Source: Nonomuraea africana
Lineage (GTDB): Bacteria; Actinomycetota; Actinomycetes; Streptosporangiales; Streptosporangiaceae
Reading direction: 5' to 3'
DNA length: 64,000 nt
NCBI RefSeq assembly: GCF_014873535.1
Contig: NZ_JADBEF010000001.1
Span: 7,998,001-8,062,000 of the forward strand
In this document: piece by piece, positions 51,539 through 60,627 of the stretch
Layout: each line of letters starts with the position of its first letter
How positions within the stretch are numbered: position 1 is the first letter of the stretch
The notes under the pieces: model-generated
Told to the model about the DNA's origin: nothing
Seen by the model: the letters and a program-made list of their open reading frames with translations, nothing else
Databases searched by the model: none
Program-made: the position numbers and the translations under genes

Positions 51539-52741
51539 ATGATGAAGTGCCGGTTATGCGGGTCGGCTGACCTGGCAGGGGTCGTCGACCTCGGCGCGAC
51601 GCCGCCCTGCGAGCTGTTCCTCACCGCGGAGCAGCTCGACCGTCCCGAAACCACCTACCCGCTGCACCTGCGGGTGTGCACCTCCTGCTGGCTGGCGCAG
51701 ATCCCGCCGCTCATCACGCCCGAGGAGACGTTCACCGAGTACGCCTACTTCTCCTCTTACTCCTCCTCGTGGGTGGAGCACGCCAGGCGCTTCGTCGACG
51801 GCCTCGAGCTGCGGCCCGACTCGTTCGTCGTCGAGGTGGCCAGCAACGACGGCTACCTGCTCCAGCACGTGGTCGAGCGGGGCGCGCGCTGCCTCGGCAT
51901 CGAGCCCTCGGCCAACGTCGGCGCGGCCGCGGTCGCGAAGGGCGTGCCCACGATCACCGCGTTCCTGTCGCCCGAGACCGGGCAGCGGGTGCGCGACGAG
52001 CACGGTCCCGCCGACGTCGTGGTGGCCAACAACGTCTACGCCCACATCCCGGACGTGGTCGGCTTCACCCGGGGGCTGCGCAACCTGGTGGCCGACGACG
52101 GTGTGGTCTCCATCGAGGTGCAGCACCTGCTGACGCTGATGGAGCTGAACCAGTACGACACGATCTACCACGAGCACTTCCAGTACTACACGGTCGCCGC
52201 CGCCCAGCGTGCGCTGGCCGGCGGCGGGCTGGTCCTGGTGGACGTGGAGACGCTGCCGACCCACGGCGGCTCCATCAGGCTGTGGGCCAGGCCGTACGGC
52301 ACGCCGTCGGAGCGCGTCCACGACCTGATCGCCCGAGAGAAGGCCGCGGGTCTGCTGGAGCTCTCGGGGTACGCCGACTTCGCCGCGCGGGTCGCCAGGG
52401 TCAGGCGCGATCTGCTGCGCTTCCTCGTCGACGCGGCCGACGAGGGCAAGACCGTCGTCGGCTACGGCGCGCCGGGCAAGGGCAACACGCTGCTCAACCA
52501 CTGCGGCATCCGTCCCGACCTGCTCGCCTACACCGTCGACCGCAACCCCTACAAGCACGGCAGGTTCACCCCCGGCACCCGCGTGCCGATCCTGCCGCCC
52601 GAGCGGATCGCCGAGGACCGGCCCGACTACGTGCTCGTCCTGCCGTGGAACCTGCGCGACGAACTGGTCGAGCAGTTGGCCTACGTCAACGCATGGGGAG
52701 GCAGGCTCGTCTTCCCGATCCCGCGGTTGGAGGTCGTGTGA
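51539..52741 (+). CDS. Sugar C-methyltransferase (NovU/TylC3 type)
   Basis: The protein has 400 residues. The N-terminal zinc module reads MKCRLCGSADL with further Cys at TPPCELF and RVCTSCWLAQ. The SAM-binding domain has VVEVASNDGYLLQHVVERGA and VVVANNVYAHIPDV, and the C-terminal domain has KTVVGYGAPGKGNTLLNHCG. This three-domain layout is that of C-3 methyltransferases acting on 3-keto nucleotide sugars, with YHEHFQYYT holding the catalytic His. It opens the five-gene cassette and overlaps the next gene. Confidence 0.9.
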   Translation: MMKCRLCGSADLAGVVDLGATPPCELFLTAEQLDRPETTYPLHLRVCTSCWLAQIPPLITPEETFTEYAYFSSYSSSWVEHARRFVDGLELRPDSFVVEVASNDGYLLQHVVERGARCLGIEPSANVGAAAVAKGVPTITAFLSPETGQRVRDEHGPADVVVANNVYAHIPDVVGFTRGLRNLVADDGVVSIEVQHLLTLMELNQYDTIYHEHFQYYTVAAAQRALAGGGLVLVDVETLPTHGGSIRLWARPYGTPSERVHDLIAREKAAGLLELSGYADFAARVARVRRDLLRFLVDAADEGKTVVGYGAPGKGNTLLNHCGIRPDLLAYTVDRNPYKHGRFTPGTRVPILPPERIAEDRPDYVLVLPWNLRDELVEQLAYVNAWGGRLVFPIPRLEVV

Positions 52742-53547
52742 AGGTCGTCCTCTTCTGCGGCGGACGCGGCACCAGGATGCGCGACGGCGTGACCGATCTG
52801 CCCAAGCCCATGCAGCCGGTCGGCCCGAGGCCGCTGATCTGGCACGTCATGCGCTACTACGCCTTCCACGGCCACAAGGAGTTCGTCCTGTGCCTGGGGT
52901 ACGGCGCCGAGCACATCAAGAGCTTCTTCCTGACCTACCAGGAGACCGCCTCCAACGACTTCGTCCTGCGTGACGGCAGGGTCGAGATGCTGTCCACGGA
53001 CATCTCCGACTGGTCCATCTCCTTCGTCCACACCGGCACGGACTCCCCGATCGGCGAGCGGCTGCGCAGGGTGCGCGAGCACCTGGACGGCGAGGAGATG
53101 TTCCTCGCCAACTACGCCGACGTGCTCACCGACGCCCCGCTCAACGAGATGGTCGCCAGGTTCGCCGCCTCCGACGCGGGCGCGTCGATGATGGTGGTGC
53201 CGCCGCCGGGCACCTTCCACTGCGTCGAGCTCGGGGAGGACGGCAGGGTCGGCGGCATAACGCCGGTCACGGAGATGCCGCTGTGGATCAACGGCGGCTA
53301 CTTCGTCCTGCGCCGCGAGGTCTTCGACCAGATCCCGCCCGGTGGCGACCTGGTGGCAGACGCCTGCGCGGCGATGGCCAAGGAGGGCAGGCTCCTCGCC
53401 TACCCCTACCGGGGGTTCTGGCGGCCGACGGACACGGTCAAGGAGCGGGTCGCGCTGGACGAGGAGTACGACAGGGGCGAGCGGCCGTGGGCGCTGTGGG
53501 AGGAGAGGCGGATCGCCGGTGTTGCGACTCTTCCCCGAGCGGTCTGA
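52738..53547 (+). CDS. Sugar-1-phosphate nucleotidyltransferase (RfbF-like)
   Basis: GTG 52738 overlaps the methyltransferase stop; the product is 269 residues. The site VKVVLFCGGRGTRMRDGVTD followed by LPKPMQPVGPRPLIWHVMRY is that of glucose-1-phosphate cytidylyltransferase relatives, with LANYADVLTD for the metal Asp and FWRPTDTVKE at the end. It probably activates a sugar phosphate as a CDP- or dTDP-sugar for the cassette; the base is unknown. Confidence 0.88.
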   Translation: MKVVLFCGGRGTRMRDGVTDLPKPMQPVGPRPLIWHVMRYYAFHGHKEFVLCLGYGAEHIKSFFLTYQETASNDFVLRDGRVEMLSTDISDWSISFVHTGTDSPIGERLRRVREHLDGEEMFLANYADVLTDAPLNEMVARFAASDAGASMMVVPPPGTFHCVELGEDGRVGGITPVTEMPLWINGGYFVLRREVFDQIPPGGDLVADACAAMAKEGRLLAYPYRGFWRPTDTVKERVALDEEYDRGERPWALWEERRIAGVATLPRAV

Positions 53548-54160
53548 GGAGATCGTCCTGCTCGGCGCCCACTGCGACGACATCGCCATCGGCGCGGGGG
53601 CGACCCTGCTCGGACTGTGCGGGGCCAGGCCGGGGCTGCGGGTCAGGGCGCTCGTGCTGTCCGGTGCGGGGACGGCTCGCGAGGCGGAGGAGCGCGCCGC
53701 GCTCTCGGCGTTCTGCCCCAAGGCGGACCTCGAGGTGCGCGTCCTCGACGTGCCCGACGGCAGGCTGCCGTCCCACTGGGAACGCGCCAAGGAGGCCCTG
53801 CACGAGCTGCGGGCCCGGTGCGACCCAGGACTCGTCCTCGCCCCCGCCCCGCACGACGCCCACCAGGACCACCGCGGCCTGGCCAGGCTGGTGCCCACGG
53901 TCTTCCGCGACCACCACGTGCTCGGCTACGAGATTCTCAAATGGGAGTCAGATCTGGCCCAGCCGAACGTCTTCGTGCCGGTCGCCGAAGGGCTGCTGGC
54001 CGAGAAGATCGGTCTGCTGCACGAGCACTATCCCTCACAGCACGACAGGAGCTGGTTCGACGCCGAGACCTTCGGCGGGCTGGCCCGCGTGCGCGGCGTG
54101 CAGTGCCAGAGCAGGTACGCCGAGGCCTTCCATACGACCAAGCTCGTTCTCAGCAGCTAA
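53519..54160 (+). CDS. PIG-L-family deacetylase
   Basis: GTG 53519 gives 213 residues and overlaps the previous gene by 29 bases. The zinc-site motifs of LmbE/PIG-L enzymes are present: VLLGAHCDDIAIGAGATLLG (usual AHPDDE, here AHCDD) and PAPHDAHQDHRGLARLV. Such enzymes remove N-acetyl groups from sugars. It suggests that the cassette's sugar is an amino sugar, or that deacetylation occurs during synthesis. Confidence 0.88.
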   Translation: MLRLFPERSEEIVLLGAHCDDIAIGAGATLLGLCGARPGLRVRALVLSGAGTAREAEERAALSAFCPKADLEVRVLDVPDGRLPSHWERAKEALHELRARCDPGLVLAPAPHDAHQDHRGLARLVPTVFRDHHVLGYEILKWESDLAQPNVFVPVAEGLLAEKIGLLHEHYPSQHDRSWFDAETFGGLARVRGVQCQSRYAEAFHTTKLVLSS

Positions 54161-54169
54161 GGAGTGGTT

Positions 54170-55189
54170 GTGCGCGTTCTCTTGACCGGCCATCAGGGCT
54201 ATCTCGGCACCGTGATGGCCCCGATCCTCACCGCGGCCGGTCACGACGTGGTCGGGCTCGACTCGGGGCTGTTCGCCGACTGCGTGCTCGGGCCGGCCCC
54301 CGCCGACCCGCCGACACTGGCCGTCGACCTGCGCGACGTGGAGGCGGGGCAGCTGGCGGGCTTCGACGCGGTGGTCCACCTGGCCGCGCTGTCCAACGAC
54401 CCGCTGGGGGCGCTGGCGCCCGAGCTCACCTACGACATCAACCACCACGCCTCCGTACGGCTGGCGCGGCTGGCCCGCGAGGCGGGCGTGCGCCGCTTCC
54501 TCTACGCCTCCACCTGCTCGGTCTACGGCGCCTCGGGCGGCGAGGGACTGGTGTCGGAGGACGCCCCGCTGCGCCCCGTCACTCCCTACGCCGAGTCGAA
54601 GGTACGGGTCGAGGACGACGTCGCGGACCTGGCCGACGCCGACTTCTCGCCGGTCTTCCTGCGCAACGCCACCGCCTTCGGCTTCTCCCCACGGCTGCGC
54701 GCGGACATCGTGCTGAACAACCTGGTCGGCCACGCGCTGCTGACCGGCACGGTGAAGGTGCTCTCGGACGGCACGCCGTGGCGGCCGCTCGTCCACGCCC
54801 AGGACATCGCGCGCGCCTTCGAGCTGGCGCTGGTCGCGCCGCGCGAGGCCGTCCACGCGCGGGCCTTCAACGTGGGCGCGGAGGAGAACAACGTGACCGT
54901 CGCGGAGATCGCCGCGGAGGTGGTGGAGGCCGTCCCCGGCGCGCAGCTGCTGATCACCGGCGAGGCGGGCAACGACCCGCGCTCCTACCGGGTGGACTTC
55001 GCCAGGATCAGGAGCGCCCTGCCCGGCTACGAGGCGGCCTGGTCGGTCAAGGCGGGGGCGCGCGAGCTGGTCGACGCCTATCGCGCGCACGGCCTCACGC
55101 AGATGGACTTCGACCTCCGCTTCACCCGTCTGGCGCGGATCGCCGCCAGGCGCGGCGAGGGCACCGTCGACGAGACGCTGCGGCCATGA
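54170..55189 (+). CDS. NAD-dependent sugar epimerase/dehydratase
   Basis: GTG 54170 has AAGGAG seven bases upstream and gives 339 residues. Motifs: VRVLLTGHQGYLGTVMAPIL, VVHLAALSNDPLGAL, STCSVYGAS, YAESK (catalytic Tyr and Lys) and LRNATAFGFSPRLRADIVLN. The extended short-chain dehydrogenase fold fits an epimerase, 4,6-dehydratase or reductase. It is the fourth cassette gene and overlaps the start of the DUF4910 gene by four bases. Confidence 0.9.
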   Translation: MRVLLTGHQGYLGTVMAPILTAAGHDVVGLDSGLFADCVLGPAPADPPTLAVDLRDVEAGQLAGFDAVVHLAALSNDPLGALAPELTYDINHHASVRLARLAREAGVRRFLYASTCSVYGASGGEGLVSEDAPLRPVTPYAESKVRVEDDVADLADADFSPVFLRNATAFGFSPRLRADIVLNNLVGHALLTGTVKVLSDGTPWRPLVHAQDIARAFELALVAPREAVHARAFNVGAEENNVTVAEIAAEVVEAVPGAQLLITGEAGNDPRSYRVDFARIRSALPGYEAAWSVKAGARELVDAYRAHGLTQMDFDLRFTRLARIAARRGEGTVDETLRP

Positions 55190-56463
55190 GGGAGCTGGTC
55201 AAGCGGCTGCACCCGATCTGCCGCAGCATGACGGGCGACGGGGTGCGGCGCACCCTGGAGATCATCGCCGAGACCATCCCGCTGGAGCTGCACGAGGTGC
55301 CCACGGGGGAGCGGGTCCTGGACTGGACGGTTCCCGAGGAGTGGAACATCACCGACGCCTACGTCAAGGACGCCTCGGGCCGGCGGGTGATCGACTTCGC
55401 CCGGTCGCCGCTGCACGTGGTGGGCTACAGCGTGCCCGTCTCGGCGACCATGACGCTCGAGGAGCTGCGCCCGCGCCTGCACACCCTGCCCGAGCAGCCC
55501 GACCTGGTGCCGTACCGGACGGGCTACTTCAAGCACGACTGGGGCTTCTGCCTCAGCGAGAACGCGCTGAGAGAGCTGCCCGAGGGCGAGTACGAGGTGC
55601 GCATCGACTCGGCGCTCACCCAGGGCCACCTCACGTACGGGGAGCACGTGGTGCCCGGCGAGAGCGCCGACGAGGTGCTGATCTCCTGCCACACCTGCCA
55701 TCCCGCGCTGGCCAACGAGACGCTGGCGGGCATCGCAGTCGCGACGGAGCTGGCCAGGCGGCTGGCGGGCAGGCGGTTGCGCCACACCTACCGGTTCCTG
55801 TTCGCGCCCGCCGCCGTCGGCGCGATCACGTGGCTGGCCCGCAACAGGGACCGTGTCGACCGTGTCAGGCACGGCCTCGTGCTGGCCTGCGCGGGCGACC
55901 GCGGGAAGCTCACCTACAAGCGCAGCCGCAGGGGCGACACGCTGATCGACAGGGCGGCGGCGCACGTGCTGTCCACCCGCGAGAGCGAGATCCGCGACTT
56001 CGTCCCCTTCGGCTACGACGAGCGCCACTTCTGCTCGCCTGGCTTCAACCTGCCGGTCGGGCGGCTGACCAGAACACCCGACGGGGAGTTCGCCGAGTAC
56101 CACACCTCGGCCGACGACCCCTCCTTCGTCACAGAGGAGGCCATGGCGGAGACCCTCGCCGCCGCGGAGGAGATCGTCGAGATCCTGGAGAAGGAGACGA
56201 CCTACCTCAATCTCGAGCCGTACGGCGAGCCGCGGCTCGGACCCAGGGGCCTCTACGGAGCCCCTGGGATCGATCAGATGGCGATCCTGTGGGTGCTGAA
56301 CCTCTCCGACGGAGAGCACGGCCTCCTCGACATCGCTGTCCGTTCGGGGATCCCTTTCACCACCGTGGCGTCGGCCGCGAGGTCGCTCCTCGAGGCCGGC
56401 CTGTTGAAAGAGGAAGGGCACCGGCGGGAGATCTTGCTCCAACGGGTCGAACGAGAAAGCTAG
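55186..56463 (+). CDS. DUF4910 aminopeptidase-like protein
   Basis: The protein has 425 residues. Blocks typical of this family are LHPICRSMTGDGVRRTLEII, EVPTGERVLDWTVPEEWNI, SCHTCHPALANETLAGIAVA (metal-site region), HTYRFLFAPAAVGAITWLAR, FCSPGFNLPVGRLTRTP and YHTSADD. A C-terminal winged-helix segment follows (LLDIAVRSGIPFTTVASAAR). The fold is related to zinc aminopeptidases, and members are recurrent in polysaccharide loci; amide hydrolysis or formation on an amino sugar is a possible role. It is the last gene of the cassette. Confidence 0.85.
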   Translation: MRELVKRLHPICRSMTGDGVRRTLEIIAETIPLELHEVPTGERVLDWTVPEEWNITDAYVKDASGRRVIDFARSPLHVVGYSVPVSATMTLEELRPRLHTLPEQPDLVPYRTGYFKHDWGFCLSENALRELPEGEYEVRIDSALTQGHLTYGEHVVPGESADEVLISCHTCHPALANETLAGIAVATELARRLAGRRLRHTYRFLFAPAAVGAITWLARNRDRVDRVRHGLVLACAGDRGKLTYKRSRRGDTLIDRAAAHVLSTRESEIRDFVPFGYDERHFCSPGFNLPVGRLTRTPDGEFAEYHTSADDPSFVTEEAMAETLAAAEEIVEILEKETTYLNLEPYGEPRLGPRGLYGAPGIDQMAILWVLNLSDGEHGLLDIAVRSGIPFTTVASAARSLLEAGLLKEEGHRREILLQRVERES

Positions 56464-56472
56464 GGAAGACAC

Positions 56473-57921
56473 ATGCCAGAGACCGAGACCACCGACCGCG
56501 CGGGCTCCGCCGGCAAGGGCCTGCGCTGGGGACTGGTGGCGAGGGTGGCCGCCAGGCTCGCCTCCTTCGGCATGGGACTGGTGCTCGCGCGCCTGCTGGC
56601 GCCCGCGGACTTCGGCATCTACGCCGTGGCGCTAGCCGCCCAGCAGTTCCTCTGGCACGTCAACGACGCCGGCATCGTCGCCGCCATCGTGCAGTGGCGC
56701 GGCAGGATCGAGGAGGTGCTGCCCACGGCGACGACGATGGTGCTCACCTTCAGCCTGACCGTCTACGCCGTGTTATGGGTGGCGGCGCCGACGTTCGCCG
56801 GGTTCGCGGGCAACGCCGACGCCGCGGGCATGGTGCGGGTGATGGCGCTGCTCATCGTCATCGACGGGTTCGTCGGAGTGCGCAGCGCCGTCCTGCTGCG
56901 CAGGTTCCAGCAGGGGAGGATCGCCATCGCGACGATGATCGGTGTCGCCGTCCAGGTGCCCGTCGCGGTCGGGTTCGCGATGGCAGGGGCGGGGCCGTAC
57001 AGCTTCGCCTTCGGCGCGCTCGCCTCGACAGGGGTCGGCGGCGTGCTCATGATCATCTGGTCGAAGGCGCCGATCAGGTTCGGTCTGCGCCGCGAGGCGA
57101 TGGGCAGGCTGCTGAGATTCGGCATGCCGCTCGCCCTCGGCCTGGGAGTGGAGGCGTTGTTGCTGAACGCCGACTCCGTCATCGTCGGCCAGGCGTTCGG
57201 CGCGGCCGTCCTGGGCTACTACCTGCTGGCGCTCAACGTCTCCAACTGGGTGCCGGGACTGATCGGAGAGGCGCTGCGGCACGTCACGCTGCCGGGCTTC
57301 TCCAGGGTCGCCGACGAGCGGCCCGAGGATCTGTCGGCCAAGGTGCAGCAGATCATCCCCCTGCTGACGATCGTGATCACCCCTGTCGCGGTACTGGTCG
57401 CCGTGCTGGCTCCGGTCGTGGTGCCCTTGCTCTACGGCGAGAAGTGGCTGCCCTCGGCCGCCGCGCTGTCCTTCCTCATGGTGCTCATGGCGGTGCGGAT
57501 GTTCATGAACACCTGCTCCGACGTCCTCACCTCGGTGGGCGCCGTGGGCTCGATCGCGATGCTGAAGATCTCGTGGGCCGTGGTGCTGCTTCCCGCCCTC
57601 TACTTCGGCGCCCAGCTGGACGGGATCCGCGGGGTGGCGATCGCCCATGCCGTCGTCGGCGTCGTGGTCACGCTGCCGCTGACGGCCCTGCTGCTGCGCC
57701 GTGCGGGAGTGGCGCTCGGGCCGATCGGGCCCGCGGTGGTGCGGCCCCTGCTCGGCGGGCTCGCGGCGGGGGTGGTCACCTGGCTGGTGATGTCCGCCAC
57801 CGCGGACGCCTTCTCCCTCGTGCGGCTGATCGCGGCGGGCGGGGCGGGTCTGGTCGCCTACGTCGTGGTGGGGATCTCCCCCGCGAGGCTCAGGGAGATC
57901 CGCACACTCGTGACCAGCTGA
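56473..57921 (+). CDS. Polysaccharide flippase (Wzx-like)
   Basis: The protein has 482 residues with about 12-14 membrane spans. The N-terminal GLRWGLVARVAARLASFGMG and LARLLAPADFGIYAVALAAQ (LLxPxDFGxYA) are the signature of the MOP/polysaccharide-synthesis exporter family. Charged residues within spans are few. It would flip lipid-linked repeat units before polymerisation by the Wzy-like protein at 60624. It starts ten bases after the DUF4910 gene. Confidence 0.92.
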   Translation: MPETETTDRAGSAGKGLRWGLVARVAARLASFGMGLVLARLLAPADFGIYAVALAAQQFLWHVNDAGIVAAIVQWRGRIEEVLPTATTMVLTFSLTVYAVLWVAAPTFAGFAGNADAAGMVRVMALLIVIDGFVGVRSAVLLRRFQQGRIAIATMIGVAVQVPVAVGFAMAGAGPYSFAFGALASTGVGGVLMIIWSKAPIRFGLRREAMGRLLRFGMPLALGLGVEALLLNADSVIVGQAFGAAVLGYYLLALNVSNWVPGLIGEALRHVTLPGFSRVADERPEDLSAKVQQIIPLLTIVITPVAVLVAVLAPVVVPLLYGEKWLPSAAALSFLMVLMAVRMFMNTCSDVLTSVGAVGSIAMLKISWAVVLLPALYFGAQLDGIRGVAIAHAVVGVVVTLPLTALLLRRAGVALGPIGPAVVRPLLGGLAAGVVTWLVMSATADAFSLVRLIAAGGAGLVAYVVVGISPARLREIRTLVTS

Positions 57922-57924
57922 TCC

Positions 57925-58845
57925 TTACACCTTCCCGCCGCGGACCAGCCCGACCGCGACGTGGGCGACGTTGCGCGCCATGGGCACCGCGTTGCGACGC
58001 AGCCAGGGTCGCATCGCGGCGTAGGCCCGCATCCGCTCGCCGCGGCTCATCGGCGTGTGCCTGATCACGCGCAGCAGGCAGCGGCCCTCCTCCACGTTGG
58101 GCAGGAACCAGCGGGGGTTCTCGTGCGGCGCCTCGCGCCTGCGGAAGGTCCGCGAGGCGTTGGCCCTGCTGACGCTGCCCGCGTGGTTGCGGTGCCACAG
58201 CAGCGGCTCGTTCACCGCGATCAGCGGTCCGAGCAGCGCCAGCTGGGCGATCAGCACCCGGTCGCAGGCCACGATGGGCTGCAGCGGCATGGCGCGTTCC
58301 AGGACGCTGCGCCGCATGAGCCCGTAGAACTGCAGGGTCTCGTCGTAGTGGACCAGCTTGCTGTGCAACCGCCGGACGGGGTCGGGGTGGTCGGTGGGCG
58401 CGGTGTTGCGCCAGACCTCGATCAGCTTGCCCTCGCCGTCGACCTCCTCGGCTCCCGAGAAGGCCATCGCGGCGTCGGGGTGCTCGCGCAGCGCCGCCGC
58501 GAGCAGTGCCAGGCGGTCGCTTCTGTACTGGTCGTCGGAGGTCACCCAGGCGAAGAACTCCCCTCGTGTCTCCCCGATGATCTGGTTGTGGGTGGCGATG
58601 ACCCCGACGTTGCGCTCGCGGCGCAGGTAGCGCACGCGTGGATCGTTCCTGGCGGCCTCCCTGCAGATCTCCTCCGTCGCGTCGGTGGAGCAGTTGTCCG
58701 CGATCACCAGCTCGAAGTCGGCGTCCCGCTGGCCGAGGATCGAGGCGAGCGACTCGGACAGGTACGGCTCGCCGTTGTAGACGCACAGGCCGAGGCCGAT
58801 CTCCGGCGCCGCCCTGCCCACTAACGAAGGGCTCTTTTCGGTCAT
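57925..58845 (-). CDS. Family 2 glycosyltransferase
   Basis: The protein has 306 residues: IGLGLCVYNGEPYLSESLAS, FELVIADNCSTDATEEICRE and FAWVTSDDQYRSDRLALLAA show the GT-A fold with the DxD-like SDD. It would add one sugar to the lipid-linked repeat. It is the second minus-strand gene in the locus, ending three bases from the flippase stop. Confidence 0.92.
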   Translation of the reverse strand: MTEKSPSLVGRAAPEIGLGLCVYNGEPYLSESLASILGQRDADFELVIADNCSTDATEEICREAARNDPRVRYLRRERNVGVIATHNQIIGETRGEFFAWVTSDDQYRSDRLALLAAALREHPDAAMAFSGAEEVDGEGKLIEVWRNTAPTDHPDPVRRLHSKLVHYDETLQFYGLMRRSVLERAMPLQPIVACDRVLIAQLALLGPLIAVNEPLLWHRNHAGSVSRANASRTFRRREAPHENPRWFLPNVEEGRCLLRVIRHTPMSRGERMRAYAAMRPWLRRNAVPMARNVAHVAVGLVRGGKV

Positions 58846-59005
58846 TGGCCGCCTCCAATAGGTCTATTGCATTTGTGGCGATTTCATGTGCACTGGACTG
58901 GTTGGGGAGTGAACCGTAACGTTGATGACTGGTCTTCCGATGGAGTTCTGTAGGCTCCGCAGGCCGACTGCGCAGGTGTACCAAATCGGGGGCGAGAGGG
59001 AAAGT

Positions 59006-59836
59006 ATGGGCTTCTGGGGAACCATTTTCGGACTCTTACGACGGAAGTGGGTAGGCCTGCCGGTCATCATCCTGTCGCTGGGTCTCGCGACCGCCGCCGT
59101 TTTCCTCGTCCCCGCGCGTTATGCGGCCAGTTCTTCCATGATCCTGGTCGCACCTCCCTCGGGCGGCACCCTCTCCTTCGACAAGACCAAGCCCGTCGGC
59201 CTGACCAATCCGCTGCTGCAGTACAACGACAGCATGCGGACGGTGGCCAGCATCCTCATCCTGACGCTGAACAACCCCGCGATCCAGAAGGAACTCGGCA
59301 TCGTGGAGGGCGGGCCGGTCAAGCTGACCGTCGACGACGGCAGGTCCAACGCCGCCCTGATGGGCATCACCACCGCCGGCCCCTTCGTCCACGTCGCCGT
59401 CGAGGCGCCAGGTGAGGCCGTCGTCAGCGACACGATCACCCGCGCCGAGAAGCGCATCAGGGCCGAGCTGCTGAACCAGCAGAAGATCCTCGGCGCCCCC
59501 CAGGGGACCTACGTCGCGCTCAACCACGTGACGACGCTGGCGCCCAAGGCCGTGTGGACCAACACCATCATCGCCGCGCTCGGCGCGCTCGGCCTGGGGC
59601 TCTCGCTCGGCCTCGGCCTGGCTCATCTGGTGGTCTCCCGCAGGGCCGAGCCCGAGGCTCAGGAGGAGCCCGCTCCCGCCCCCCGGGAACGTGACAACTC
59701 CGCCCGCAAGGCCAACGGCCGGGTTCTGGTCTTTGCCGGCGGGAAAGAAAAGGCGTCCGCAAACGGGAAATCGGATGTCGAGCACACGATGCCCATCCCG
59801 GTCGTGAAACCGGACGACAGTGAGAAAAGCGACTGA
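59006..59836 (+). CDS. Wzz-like chain-length protein 1, no kinase domain
   Basis: ATG 59006 follows GAGAGGGAAAG and gives 276 residues. It has membrane spans near both ends of the periplasmic-type part (LPVIILSLGLATAAVFLVPA and IIAALGALGLGLSLGLGLAH), between which lies a loop with SSSMILVAPPSGGTL. This is the layout of Wzz/YveK proteins. The cytoplasmic tail is rich in Glu, Pro and Lys and lacks Walker motifs. It probably controls chain length with the paralogue at 59914. Confidence 0.85.
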   Translation: MGFWGTIFGLLRRKWVGLPVIILSLGLATAAVFLVPARYAASSSMILVAPPSGGTLSFDKTKPVGLTNPLLQYNDSMRTVASILILTLNNPAIQKELGIVEGGPVKLTVDDGRSNAALMGITTAGPFVHVAVEAPGEAVVSDTITRAEKRIRAELLNQQKILGAPQGTYVALNHVTTLAPKAVWTNTIIAALGALGLGLSLGLGLAHLVVSRRAEPEAQEEPAPAPRERDNSARKANGRVLVFAGGKEKASANGKSDVEHTMPIPVVKPDDSEKSD

Positions 59837-59913
59837 TCTGCGGCGCCGGTAACGTCCGCGCCCGCCGGTCCGATGCCTTGCCGACGCCTTTTATGCACTA
59901 ATTGGGGGATATT

Positions 59914-60627
59914 TTGGACTTCTGGGGGGCGATTGGAGTCGTGCTGCGGCGTTGGTACGTCGCCATCCCTGCCTTACTGCTGACGCTCGCCGGTTCCTAC
60001 GGCGTCTACAAGAGCATTCCCCCGCAGTACCAGTCGTCGGCCGTGCTGTCGCTGACCGTGCCGATCAGCGGACCCTCCACGCTGGGCGACCCGAGAGACC
60101 GGGTCATGGAGGCCAACCCGCTGCTGAACTTCAACTACGGCCTGAACATGACCGCCGAGGTCCTCGTCCAGATCCTGGGCGCCGAGGACACGATGATCAA
60201 ACTGGGCGCCCGTCCGCACGGCGAGACCACTTACGAGGTCAACAACGGCAGCCCGAACCCCGAACTCCTCTTCAGCCAGCCGTTCGTGCTGATCGAGGGC
60301 AAGAGCAGCGACCCGCGGGCGGCGAAGGAGATCGTCCAGCGGGTGACCCAGCGGGCCAGGGTCGAGTTGGACAAGCGTCAGGCGCAGCTCAAGGCGCCGC
60401 CGACCACCTACATCATCATGACGGAGATCCTGGAGCCCACGGACGCCGTCGCCCTGCGCAACGACGCGATGCGCTACACGGCCGCCGTGCTGCTCCTCGG
60501 CGCGCTCGCCAGCGTCGCCGCCGCCTTCGTGGCCGAGAGCGTCGCGGCCGCGCTGCGCCGCCGCAGGCGGGACCGTTCCGACGCGGCGGCCTCCGCGCCG
60601 GTCAACGAGCCGGTGCTGCAACGATGA
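59914..60627 (+). CDS. Wzz-like chain-length protein 2, no kinase domain
   Basis: TTG 59914 (LDFWGAIGVVLRRWYVAI) is chosen because GGGGG lies a few bases upstream and it matches the paralogue's MGFWGTIFGLLRRKW; a TTG at 59902 is also open. The product is 237 residues with two membrane spans flanking an external loop. It overlaps the polymerase gene start by four bases. No ATPase motif. Confidence 0.83.
   Translation: MDFWGAIGVVLRRWYVAIPALLLTLAGSYGVYKSIPPQYQSSAVLSLTVPISGPSTLGDPRDRVMEANPLLNFNYGLNMTAEVLVQILGAEDTMIKLGARPHGETTYEVNNGSPNPELLFSQPFVLIEGKSSDPRAAKEIVQRVTQRARVELDKRQAQLKAPPTTYIIMTEILEPTDAVALRNDAMRYTAAVLLLGALASVAAAFVAESVAAALRRRRRDRSDAAASAPVNEPVLQR

Noticed and set aside
53617..55185. N-terminal extension of the DUF4910 frame through the PIG-L and epimerase genes
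   Set aside because: The extension is Arg/Gly-rich shadow sequence; the ATG at 55186 overlaps the epimerase stop and fits the family start.
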